From the IMG/VR virus record IMGVR_UViG_3300042934_000853, positions 1 to 31,633 of that record: 31,633 nt of DNA; one strand, written 5' to 3'. Source of the stretch: a virus. Below the pieces are notes generated by a model. The model had not been told where the DNA came from. It saw only the letters and a program-made list of their open reading frames with translations, and searched no databases. This document shows, one piece after another, positions 14,680-21,979 of this stretch. Both the position numbers and the translations under genes were made by a program. Each line of letters begins with the position of its first letter. The stretch's first letter is position 1.

Positions 14680-15903
14680 TCATGCGAATTTCAGGGTGAC
14701 GAACTTGCCGGCATCCGGATCGGCTTTTTTGAAATCGGCACGGAAGTACACGTAGAAGTTCACGCCGTAGACATCGTTTTGTACCCACTTCGCTGTTGCA
14801 TCGGTTCGCATCGCTTCTAGTACAAATGACTTCGGATCACCCACAAACACTTTAGAATCACCGGCTGCACCCAGCACCTCATCTTCGACAATCGTTACTG
14901 GAGCACCAAGAATGATCTTACCGGACGATGCAGTGATCGAGTCCTGAAGCAGGTATCGGCCATTACCATCTTTCAGCTTATCCAAGACTGCATAAGCCGA
15001 TTGCGAGACAATGAACTGTTTCGAATAGCCGATTGGGATCTGCACATTGAAAATGTCTTTAATTTCGTCGAGTGAAGTAGCTGGTAAAGCCGTAGCTGTT
15101 GCCAGTACGCCGCCAATCTTTCGTTGTTCCGTCAAATTGCGAGCATCATGAACAAACTCAGATACAAGTGCGTCAATATTCACCTGTCCATCGTCCAGGG
15201 ACTCCTGAGAAACCGGAAGCTTACCGCTATACGTTTGCACCTGGTAAGGCACCGGAATAAACTGAGGAGCGTCAATGCCCGGCACATTGGCCAGTTCTTC
15301 TTTTGTGACGAGCCCCGCCCCTTGCTTTTTCAGAATTGGCAACGTACCGGCAGGAAGTGAAACGGTCTGCTTGTTGACGAGTGTCGACAGCTGATTTGTT
15401 TTCGGTGGCTGTTTGTACAAATCCATAACCGCTTTTGGAATCGTGACTTCGGTGCCTGTCGTTGTCAGACCGTCACGAGTTTCACCACGCGAACGCATAT
15501 ATTGATCAAACGCTCTGACTTCTTCATCAGCATTTTTGTTAGACACGGTTCGCGTATTCGGAACCACGCTGATAGAAGGAAGCTTACCTTTAAGGGAGCG
15601 AGTTTCCGCCTGTTGGTGTGGATCGTTTCGTTCTGTATTCGTCGGATCTGTCTCCGTATCTGCCGATTCATCATCGTTGGTTTCCGTCAATCCACATGCC
15701 TCCGCCAACGTCGCAATGTCTTTGTCCAGTTTATCAATATCGCTCTGCAGTGTCTTGCAGGCATCCACGCACGCCTGCATATCGCCCATTTTTGCACCTC
15801 CACCATCTGTTAGAGCACGGGTCTCTTTGATCTTCGCTTTCAACTGTGCACGTTTTTCATTACGTTCTTTTTTGGCTTTTTCGAGCACTTCTTTTAGTGT
15901 CAT
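14680..15903 (-). CDS. Major capsid protein, HK97 family
   Basis: This 407-aa protein has residues 1-85 as a coiled-coil delta domain (KEVLEKAKKERNEKRAQLKA onward) that serves as scaffold and is removed by the protease. An acidic linker (about 73-100) precedes the capsid fold, with VRAFDQYMRSRGETRD, GTEVTIPKAVMDLYKQPP and a C-terminal KVFVGDPKSFVLEAMRTDAT block and ADFKKADPDAGKFVTLKFA end. The start overlaps the protease stop (TAATG), linking the two translationally. Length and domain order are standard for the family. Confidence 0.95.
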   Translation of the reverse strand: MTLKEVLEKAKKERNEKRAQLKAKIKETRALTDGGGAKMGDMQACVDACKTLQSDIDKLDKDIATLAEACGLTETNDDESADTETDPTNTERNDPHQQAETRSLKGKLPSISVVPNTRTVSNKNADEEVRAFDQYMRSRGETRDGLTTTGTEVTIPKAVMDLYKQPPKTNQLSTLVNKQTVSLPAGTLPILKKQGAGLVTKEELANVPGIDAPQFIPVPYQVQTYSGKLPVSQESLDDGQVNIDALVSEFVHDARNLTEQRKIGGVLATATALPATSLDEIKDIFNVQIPIGYSKQFIVSQSAYAVLDKLKDGNGRYLLQDSITASSGKIILGAPVTIVEDEVLGAAGDSKVFVGDPKSFVLEAMRTDATAKWVQNDVYGVNFYVYFRADFKKADPDAGKFVTLKFA

Positions 15904-16493
15904 TAATCTAATGCCTCCTCAGCGATTTCCGCTAATTGTAATTGCAACTTGATCTTCTCAAGCTGCTGATTTCTTACCTCATTCTTGTGCTGCTCAAGCG
16001 AGCGTGTTGCGGTGACCGTGGTATCGGCATACGCGGGCACGCACGTCAGAGAGATTTCAAACAGCTGGTCGATCTTGCGGACCAGCCGAGTATCCTTGCC
16101 TTCCTCGTTTGTGTTCCACTGGTCTTCCGCAACGGTAAAGCCAAAACTCATGCCCTGTACGTTGCCGTTACGGACATTTTCAAAGACATCACTGCCAAGC
16201 GTTGTGTGCGGGATCGTGCAGTCAAAGTGCAGTCCCTTTTTATCCACCCTGAGAAGCAGCGTTTTCGTGTCCGTCCGTGCGAGCACATTCGCCCAGTCGT
16301 GGTTGTAGAGACAGAACACGTTGCTTAAATCAACCTCATCCAACGCATGGGGATCTATCGTTTCAATAAACCCCAAGTCATTCGACGGTTGATTGAAGGC
16401 CAACGCATAACCGCTGACAATGTGCCCGTTCTGTCCATTCTCCCGAACCTCGACCTTGACCGGTACCGAACGAATCTCTTTTTTCTTCGCCAA
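15903..16493 (-). CDS. Prohead protease, HK97 family (S78-like)
   Basis: This 196-aa protein shows the family start (IRSVPVKVEVRENGQNGHIVSGYALAF), the catalytic histidine block (VFCLYNHDWANVLAR) and the catalytic serine block (GNVQGMSFGFTV). The end (LTCVPAYADTTVTATRS) is a strong family motif. It removes the capsid delta domain during maturation. Its neighbours are the portal upstream and the capsid downstream, with overlapping stop/start. Confidence 0.95.
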   Translation of the reverse strand: MAKKKEIRSVPVKVEVRENGQNGHIVSGYALAFNQPSNDLGFIETIDPHALDEVDLSNVFCLYNHDWANVLARTDTKTLLLRVDKKGLHFDCTIPHTTLGSDVFENVRNGNVQGMSFGFTVAEDQWNTNEEGKDTRLVRKIDQLFEISLTCVPAYADTTVTATRSLEQHKNEVRNQQLEKIKLQLQLAEIAEEALD

Positions 16494-16500
16494 TTTGCCA

Positions 16501-17610
16501 TCACCCCCTTATCGCATTGGCCAGAATTTGCTGGGCTTGGTCTTGCGAGTACAATCCGTTTTTTACTGCTGTACTCATTCGGCCTTCGAGAGCGGAACCG
16601 TCCGGGTCAATCGCCGGTTCAATGTCGAGACCAAAGCTTTGACCTGGCAGACAAAGTTTGCTGGTCAATTCACTGGTAACTGGGTTGGTGTACCGCGTCA
16701 GGCACGTCGCATAAAGTCCGCGGATCTGATCAATATTGCTGTGTTCGGATTCCGCATCCAACATGTCCTTCGGCACCGCAAACACTTTGGCAATCTGTTG
16801 CCGCGTCCAATCGACACCGGACAGAATCTTGAGAACATCCGCATCGATTCCTGACGAAGAATCGTAAGTCATGGTACTGTCAAGCACCAAGAGACGGCCG
16901 GCATTAACACCCGTATTGGCTTTCTCAAATTCTGTACGGATGTTGTCCTTAGCTTCTTTGTCAAGCAGCCCTTTTGCCACTGTCAACCTGCCGCTTGGGT
17001 TGATGCTTTGCATGAGTGTCGTCATCAGCAGCTTATCGGTTTGATTCTGCAGTTTCACTTCACTGGCCAGAGCCAGCAGCGGTGAAAGACCGATTACTCC
17101 GCCATCTTTCGAGAGCAGCCGAAAGTGCAGCACGTCTTTACTTCTCAATACCACCGGTGAACGTCCATCATTGAAGATGAATTGATAGAACAGCTGCTGA
17201 CTGTCGTCGGTCATCAGGACATTGGTTTGGGCGTTCGGCACGAATTCAAGTTTCGTTGGTCGCCCGTCATTGGTTCGCCAAATACCGCAGTAGGAGTTCC
17301 CATTCAACAGGAGATTCAAGACCACGGATTGCCAAAAGGTAAACGCGTTGGTCAGTTGATTCGGGTGCCTCCCGACTAAATTCAATAAAGGATCATCTTG
17401 CAACCCTTTCAAAATGAATCGAGCACTGGACACATCACTGGCAATCAAGTTTGCACAGGAGAAAATGTCCGAATTTCTTAAAGCGGCATCCGTTGAAATC
17501 GCATCCGTTGACATGGTTAGCTGTCCGTTGCTGTTAAACCCAAGAAAGACGTTCCCGCCACCGCTACCAAGGTTCTGCATCCGTTGTTCCCCGCGTTTTC
17601 CAAAGAGCAT
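16501..17610 (-). CDS. Portal protein, HK97/lambda-type
   Basis: This 369-aa protein is typical of phage_portal family proteins: the N-terminal segment NSDIFSCANLIASDVSSARF, the wing region FWQSVVLNLLLNGNSYCGIWR, the LRSKDVLHFRLLSKDGGVIGLSPL block and the stem/clip VDWTRQQIAKVFAVPKDML. The dodecameric ring is the DNA gate of the head. GGAGGTGAT lies shortly before the ATG. The protein is slightly short at the C-terminus compared with 380-420-aa relatives. Confidence 0.95.
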   Translation of the reverse strand: MLFGKRGEQRMQNLGSGGGNVFLGFNSNGQLTMSTDAISTDAALRNSDIFSCANLIASDVSSARFILKGLQDDPLLNLVGRHPNQLTNAFTFWQSVVLNLLLNGNSYCGIWRTNDGRPTKLEFVPNAQTNVLMTDDSQQLFYQFIFNDGRSPVVLRSKDVLHFRLLSKDGGVIGLSPLLALASEVKLQNQTDKLLMTTLMQSINPSGRLTVAKGLLDKEAKDNIRTEFEKANTGVNAGRLLVLDSTMTYDSSSGIDADVLKILSGVDWTRQQIAKVFAVPKDMLDAESEHSNIDQIRGLYATCLTRYTNPVTSELTSKLCLPGQSFGLDIEPAIDPDGSALEGRMSTAVKNGLYSQDQAQQILANAIRG

Positions 17611-17616
17611 CGCTTA

Positions 17617-17814
17617 TCACCTCCCACCCGGTGACTTACCGTCAGAAAGAACAGCCACTACCATAAGGGCAACGGATAAGGCAAAAAGTCCCGCAGTTTG
17701 GTTGATACAGAACGTGGCGTAAACAAAAACACCTAGCCCAATGAGAAAGAGCAAGGTGTGCACATTCGATAGAATAAAGGTTGTTAGTTTCGTTAAGTTC
17801 AAGGTTTCATCCAC
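17617..17814 (-). CDS. Small membrane protein, DUF1056-like
   Basis: This 65-aa protein has two hydrophobic helices (about 17-38, TLLFLIGLGVFVYATF; about 39-57, AGLFALSVALMVVAVL) with a short turn and a polar tail ending GGR. DUF1056 proteins of lactococcal and related phages sit between TerL and portal, as here. The function is unknown; proposed roles include anchoring of head assembly. It overlaps nothing and ends seven bases before the portal start. Confidence 0.75.
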   Translation of the reverse strand: MDETLNLTKLTTFILSNVHTLLFLIGLGVFVYATFCINQTAGLFALSVALMVVAVLSDGKSPGGR

Positions 17815-17819
17815 CCCCT

Positions 17820-19565
17820 TTAAAAACTGAATCGATTACTTTTAAAAAAGTCATTGAGGTCATCATCACTCATGCGATCTAATTCGCTCTTGCCAGCTTC
17901 ATCCTCAAAATAGAACATCGCCTGATAATGTGCGTCCATCGCAGCATCGACAACATCAATACGTTCGGTATTTTTGTCCTTGTCGATCTTGATCCCATTG
18001 TTATCCGTCAAGATGACCGCATTCGCAAACGCGACCTCCATGATACGATCCGGATCATGCGTGATGTTTCCCGATAAGACTTTCAATCTAAAATCTCGTG
18101 TTGGCGAATTAAGCGACTTAGTCCCTTGACGGATAGCCACGAGATTCCACTCTGTATTGTTTTCAATCATCTTGATGATCTTGTCAGCATGCCATTGATC
18201 GTAGAGAAAACCCAAGACCTTAAGCCCGTTTTTCTCAACGTAAGTCATGATCCAATCGTATACTTGGCCATCATTGATGATCCCGCTCTTTTCTTTCGTG
18301 ATCGTGCACTCGCCTTTCTTTTCGAGTTCACGGTACGGGATATTGTCCATCTTTTCTTTTTCCTCAATACCGCCTGCATACCGCGTTGGCACAAAGGAAT
18401 GTTGCCTAATATGAAACATCTGCTGACCGTCATCGGAAAGATAGGGGAATTCAAAAACAATCCCCACATCGTCATTAGACATTGACACATCAAGGCCAAT
18501 GAAGACGTCACGACCAGTACTATCAAACCCAGATCGTTCCGTCGCTTTCCAACTCTTCGCATCCATGTACGAGTTTTCTTTGGCCGACATCCATAGATTC
18601 ATATTTTTAACAAGAAACGCATTGACCCGTCCAGTCGCAATTGCCTGATCACGTTCGCTGATAATGCCCTTGGTGAGTGATCGCCGTTTCGGTGGAAAAG
18701 CCATCAGCGGATTTGATTTCTCCCAGCTGGTCGGATCATTCATTTCTTCCGAATCATCCTGCTCAAAAACAGCAGCAAAATAATCGTCCATCTGCAGTTG
18801 ACCATCTAGCACCTTACTGATCATCACATATTCCTCATAAAGTGGAACTTTCAAATCAGTTCCGGCTGTTGACGACTGCAGAAGTAACGCTTCCTCATTA
18901 GCAACCATGCCGGAACTCACCTTTGAGAGAAACGAACGATCCGTGCATTGATGCGTTTCGTCCAGACAAGCCAAAGTCGCGTGAATGGAGTCAATGCCCT
19001 TCGTATCGGTTGAGATCCGTTTGATGAACGTTCCGGATTTTTTGATGCGGATCTCATTAAACAAAACGTCCGCGACTTTATTAACTTCCGGATCCATACT
19101 TTTCAGCTTCTCAATCGTTAAGCTGTTGTACTGAAACAAGCGGTCTGCCTGATCGATGCTGTTAGCTCCACATACAATCTGTCGGTTATTCTTTGGCGTT
19201 CCAAAAAAGAAGTCGTACACGCATAGCCACGAATCAATCTGTGTTTTACTGTTGGTTCGAGCCATACTGATCAAGCCTTTTTTCCAACGCTTACCACCAT
19301 CTTTTCGTCGCCAAGCGTGAATCATACACACCAGCCATTTTTGAAACGGCATCGGTGTGATGCGTTCGCCTGTATCAATATCCGGAAGAAACGAAATAAA
19401 TTGGACGATCTTATCAGCGATTGCCTCATCATAGAAGTAGGGAAAATCATCATCCTTCACACGCTTCAAATCATTAAGATGCCGCTGGCACGCTTGTTGA
19501 ATCTTTTTACAGGCAAGGATTTTTCCCTGCAACACGTCACGGCAATATTGTGTCCCTGCATCCAT
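17820..19565 (-). CDS. terL: Terminase large subunit
   Basis: This 581-aa protein is the DNA-packaging motor. The Walker-A-like motif is ARTNSKT (about 102-108) and the Walker B and catalytic acid are ACLDE (D202, E203). The coupling motif lies near LLLQSSTAG (about 226-234). The C-terminal RNase-H-fold nuclease begins with VFIGLDVSMSNDD (acidic D359) and ends with the IDVVDAAMDAH block. The family is Terminase_1 (HK97-like). Its start overlaps the TerS stop (TAATG). Length and motif spacing are normal, so it is probably functional. Confidence 0.95.
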   Translation of the reverse strand: MDAGTQYCRDVLQGKILACKKIQQACQRHLNDLKRVKDDDFPYFYDEAIADKIVQFISFLPDIDTGERITPMPFQKWLVCMIHAWRRKDGGKRWKKGLISMARTNSKTQIDSWLCVYDFFFGTPKNNRQIVCGANSIDQADRLFQYNSLTIEKLKSMDPEVNKVADVLFNEIRIKKSGTFIKRISTDTKGIDSIHATLACLDETHQCTDRSFLSKVSSGMVANEEALLLQSSTAGTDLKVPLYEEYVMISKVLDGQLQMDDYFAAVFEQDDSEEMNDPTSWEKSNPLMAFPPKRRSLTKGIISERDQAIATGRVNAFLVKNMNLWMSAKENSYMDAKSWKATERSGFDSTGRDVFIGLDVSMSNDDVGIVFEFPYLSDDGQQMFHIRQHSFVPTRYAGGIEEKEKMDNIPYRELEKKGECTITKEKSGIINDGQVYDWIMTYVEKNGLKVLGFLYDQWHADKIIKMIENNTEWNLVAIRQGTKSLNSPTRDFRLKVLSGNITHDPDRIMEVAFANAVILTDNNGIKIDKDKNTERIDVVDAAMDAHYQAMFYFEDEAGKSELDRMSDDDLNDFFKSNRFSF

Positions 19566-20062
19566 TAAGCACCACCGCCAAACATTTGAAAGAAGCCGGA
19601 TGGTTCTTCATTATCCTTTTTCTTTGTGGGCAACATGCTTGATCGTGAAGCATAGGTCAAACCCAACTCTCGGGCACACTGTTTAATTTGTACCGAAGAT
19701 TCTTTCATGACCGTAAATGCCGGATTCTTATGTATACCATCCGGAGCGATACCTTGCTTTTTCACATCACGAGTCGCCCGAATCCACGTATCATAAAAGG
19801 TGCACATCAATTCTAGAACAGATTGATCGATCTCTTTCAGTAAATGAAGTTGCTTGAGTTGCGGCACCAATTTTTTCCACAGTTTTTTCCCATAGGTCGG
19901 AATATACGCAGGCGGATCATCAGGCAAATCATCCAGAACGCTCATCTGTTCTTCAATGGATTCCAGTTCCTCGCGTTCTTCCGGACGCACATATGATTTT
20001 CTGCCGTCAATTGGTTTCAAACGTCGTCCGCCTTGGTTGTTTGAACCCTTCGGAGCCCCCAT
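19565..20062 (-). CDS. terS: Terminase small subunit, P27 family
   Basis: The frame is open from 20110, but the ATG at 20062 follows GGGGGAGGG by seven bases and starts the typical MGAPKGSNNQGGR basic arm. The product is 165 aa. It has the P27 pattern: an N-terminal DNA-binding segment, AYGKK-like PTYGKKLWKKLVPQLKQL, LLKEIDQSVLELMCTFYDTW and a conserved end SVQIKQCARELGLT. It recognises the packaging site and recruits TerL. The GC-rich stretch just upstream is a candidate packaging/cos region. Confidence 0.9.
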   Translation of the reverse strand: MGAPKGSNNQGGRRLKPIDGRKSYVRPEEREELESIEEQMSVLDDLPDDPPAYIPTYGKKLWKKLVPQLKQLHLLKEIDQSVLELMCTFYDTWIRATRDVKKQGIAPDGIHKNPAFTVMKESSVQIKQCARELGLTYASRSSMLPTKKKDNEEPSGFFQMFGGGA

Positions 20063-20164
20063 TTTTTGCCCTCCCCCAAAAAATTTTAGAAAAAACACTT
20101 TTATACACACGCGAACACCTAGCTACATCGTTCCTCCCTAAGAGGATGAGGCCCCCCGTCAAAA
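20063..20164 (-). other. Candidate cos / packaging region
   Basis: This noncoding gap between the 51-aa gene and TerS contains a run of C/G (GGCCCCCC near 20147-20155) beside an A/T-rich stretch. In HNH-plus-P27-terminase phages the cohesive-end site usually lies next to the HNH/terS pair, often at a GC-rich patch. The sequence alone does not show the cut position. Confidence 0.35.
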
Positions 20165-20320
20165 TTATTTTTCACTCATAGTCTCTTCAATTGCATTGAT
20201 AACATTGGATATTCGGTCAATGACCATGTCATTTGGTCCTAATACATTGACCCCTGACTTCCTCAGTTGGATTAATTGATCCAAATAGTTCAATTGAGCA
20301 TCAAATTTGTTTTTATTCAA
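20165..20320 (-). CDS. Small hypothetical protein (51 aa)
   Basis: A leftward frame of 51 codons starts at TTG 20320, overlapping the last codons and TAA of the HNH gene. AGAAGG lies nine bases upstream. The product is MNKNKFDAQLNYLDQLIQLR, a coiled helix, then KSGVNVLGPNDMVIDR, and ends IEETMSEK. The even coding composition and tight coupling support a real gene. It fills the space between HNH and TerS. The function is unknown. Confidence 0.6.
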   Translation of the reverse strand: MNKNKFDAQLNYLDQLIQLRKSGVNVLGPNDMVIDRISNVINAIEETMSEK

Positions 20321-20762
20321 CGCTTTTCGCCTTCTTTTTAGCCTGTATTGCCTTCCACTTCTCTGCCTTGGTCTTCCGGTTGTGACAAGTCGGGCATAGA
20401 TACTGAAGGTTCGTCACGTCGAGTCTTGAATCCCAATTCTGTTTCAGCGGTTTGATGTGATCGACGATCTTCCCTTGTCGGATCCGTCCATACTTCAAGC
20501 AGCTCTCACACAATCCATTCGCTCGAGCCACCACATAACCCCTTGTCTTCTTCCATGCAGTTGATTTATAAAACTCCGTGAACAGAGCATTATCATCGCT
20601 GTATCGTTGCTTGTTATATTGTCGATCACGAATCTTCTTCCGCACATCGTTGCCGTTACTTGTGGTTCGTTTAACGGTCATCGAATGTTTTTCGCAATAA
20701 TACTGACTGGTCGGAATCAATTCATGACACGTTGGATAATGGCATTGTCTAAGTCGTGGCAC
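20313..20762 (-). CDS. HNH endonuclease next to terminase
   Basis: This 149-aa protein has an N-terminal zinc knuckle (C7, C12, C23, H26) and a C-terminal HNH core: CESC (85-88), IVDHIKPL with D101/H102, N118 in VTNLQYLC, and CPTCHNRK (C123, C126, H127, N128). In HK97-like phages such an HNH protein, encoded beside TerS/TerL/portal, is required for specific cos cleavage and DNA packaging. All catalytic and zinc residues are present. Confidence 0.93.
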   Translation of the reverse strand: MPRLRQCHYPTCHELIPTSQYYCEKHSMTVKRTTSNGNDVRKKIRDRQYNKQRYSDDNALFTEFYKSTAWKKTRGYVVARANGLCESCLKYGRIRQGKIVDHIKPLKQNWDSRLDVTNLQYLCPTCHNRKTKAEKWKAIQAKKKAKSVE

Positions 20763-20771
20763 GTAATCACC

Positions 20772-20975
20772 TCAGTATCCAAACGGTCCAATACGCCTAA
20801 TCCTTTTCTCCATATAAGCAAAACGTTGATCAAACGTTTTGACCTTATCTTGAAATCTCATCCGTTTAATTAGGGACACCGCATTAGTCAAGTCATCTGT
20901 ACTCATACCGTTGTTCTCTGCAAATTCCGCAATCATTTGTGCATGCTTAAGTGATCTGGCTATTGGTTTAATCAT
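20772..20975 (-). CDS. Hypothetical phage protein (67 aa)
   Basis: The frame is open from 21125, but the ATG at 20975, eight bases after GGAGGGC and overlapping the upstream stop (ATGATTAA), is the likely start. The product MIKPIARSLKHAQMIAEF is helical and basic, and ends RIRRIGPFGY. It is not recognised. It is the second of two small genes opening the late operon. Confidence 0.65.
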   Translation of the reverse strand: MIKPIARSLKHAQMIAEFAENNGMSTDDLTNAVSLIKRMRFQDKVKTFDQRFAYMEKRIRRIGPFGY

Positions 20976-21405
20976 GATCCTCGCCCTCCAGTCCAGCTGC
21001 AGTAATGCTCCAGCCACCAGGTAAAACAGCAATCTTATTTTCAGGAAACACTTTTCTGAAACGTGCTTCGATATCATCGATCTGTAATTTGGAGATATTC
21101 CCCAGATAATTTGTATAGACGACAATCACATCATCTCGATGAACAATCATCCGGCCAACATCGACGATTGGCAATCCTGCCTTGTCCAGTTCATTCAATG
21201 CGTGTGTCGTTTCCTTTGCTTCGCGACGCAATGCTTTCATGGCTTTTAGAACATCACTGCAGTCAGCACCGATTTTCACTGTTAAATCATTTGGCTTGCT
21301 CTGATCGGCTTTTGATTTTGCTTCCTGCAACGCATCAATATAAGTCTTGCGTGCTTCATCGGGCATCGATTCTTTTTCGATATAACCGCGATTGTCTTTT
21401 GCCAT
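20968..21405 (-). CDS. Hypothetical phage protein (145 aa)
   Basis: AAGGAGG precedes the ATG. The protein is acidic in its first third (charged helices, residues 1-80), followed by a compact alpha/beta part: VDVGRMIVHRDDVIVVYTN, LQIDDIEARFRKVFPENKIAVLPGG. That tail resembles small phage proteins with a beta-alpha sensory or regulatory fold, but I cannot name the family. It is the first gene after the terminator at 21432-21463 and therefore opens the late transcription unit. Confidence 0.65.
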   Translation of the reverse strand: MAKDNRGYIEKESMPDEARKTYIDALQEAKSKADQSKPNDLTVKIGADCSDVLKAMKALRREAKETTHALNELDKAGLPIVDVGRMIVHRDDVIVVYTNYLGNISKLQIDDIEARFRKVFPENKIAVLPGGWSITAAGLEGEDHD

Positions 21406-21431
21406 CCCTGCACAACCTCCTTAAATTTGGG

Positions 21432-21463
21432 CATAAAAAATAGAGCACCGTTTGAGTGCTCAT
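21432..21463 (-). terminator. Leftward hairpin terminator before the late operon
   Basis: Read leftward, GAGCAC-(7 nt)-GTGCTC (21461-21443) is followed by TATTTTTTATG. It ends transcripts from the HTH gene pair. A weak leftward promoter (TTGTCA at 21483-21488, then 17 bp, TTATGA at 21460-21465) overlaps the hairpin, so the stem might also be a leader structure of late mRNA. Confidence 0.7.
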
Positions 21464-21503
21464 AACGTATTCAATATATATATGACAATTCGTAAGACAA
21501 AAA

Positions 21504-21683
21504 TTATTGATTCGTTTCCTGATTCTTAATCCACTCATCAATTCGTTCTTTCGAAAACATTATTTGACTTCTTACTCGCCAATGCGGAATCTCTTTGTTC
21601 CTTACCATCGTGTAGATTGTGGAACGGCTGACGCCAATGTACTCTGCACATTCAACTGTAGTCATCCGATCATGGTTAATCAT
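21504..21683 (-). CDS. Excisionase-like HTH protein 2
   Basis: The start at 21683 overlaps the stop of the upstream paralogue (ATGA), giving 59 aa. The body is a MerR/HTH_17-type winged helix: TTVECAEYIGVSRSTIYTMV, then NKEIPHWRVRSQIMFSKERIDEWI. Such proteins act as excisionases or small regulators. It is clearly homologous to the preceding gene (EIPHW, SKxxIDEWIK shared), so the pair arose by duplication. Confidence 0.75.
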   Translation of the reverse strand: MINHDRMTTVECAEYIGVSRSTIYTMVRNKEIPHWRVRSQIMFSKERIDEWIKNQETNQ

Positions 21684-21877
21684 GCTTTTATTTCTCGTGA
21701 AATGCTTAAAACTTTCTGTTTTTTTATCCATTCATCAATCGATGTTTTGGAAAAACGAATTTCATGTCCAATATGCCAATGTGGAATTTCTTTTTTCCTA
21801 ACCTTCCTATAAATAGTTTCACGGTGACAGCCAGTATACCCCGTAGCTTCTTTAGCATTACGCTCTCCATCATTCAT
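21680..21877 (-). CDS. Excisionase-like HTH protein 1
   Basis: The 65-aa protein starts at ATG 21877, nine bases after GGAG; a longer frame starts at 21916 but lacks a site. It has the HTH_17 body: EATGYTGCHRETIYRKV, then KKEIPHWHIGHEIRFSKTSIDEWI. Cys replaces the usual Val/Ser in the turn (GCHRET). It is translationally coupled to its paralogue downstream. It could control late expression or excision. No integrase is adjacent. Confidence 0.7.
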   Translation of the reverse strand: MNDGERNAKEATGYTGCHRETIYRKVRKKEIPHWHIGHEIRFSKTSIDEWIKKQKVLSISREIKA

Positions 21878-21979
21878 GTTACCAACTCCATTTATCCATA
21901 ATAGAGATTTTTCCACAGATAGTAGAGATAGTCCTGCTATAAAAAAGTTTTTAGAATTGAAAAAGGGTGGTTTAACTAA

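Noticed and set aside
15536-15952. Rightward 138-codon frame over the capsid gene
   Set aside because: Antisense shadow of the capsid delta domain; Ser/Cys/Arg-rich and without a start signal.
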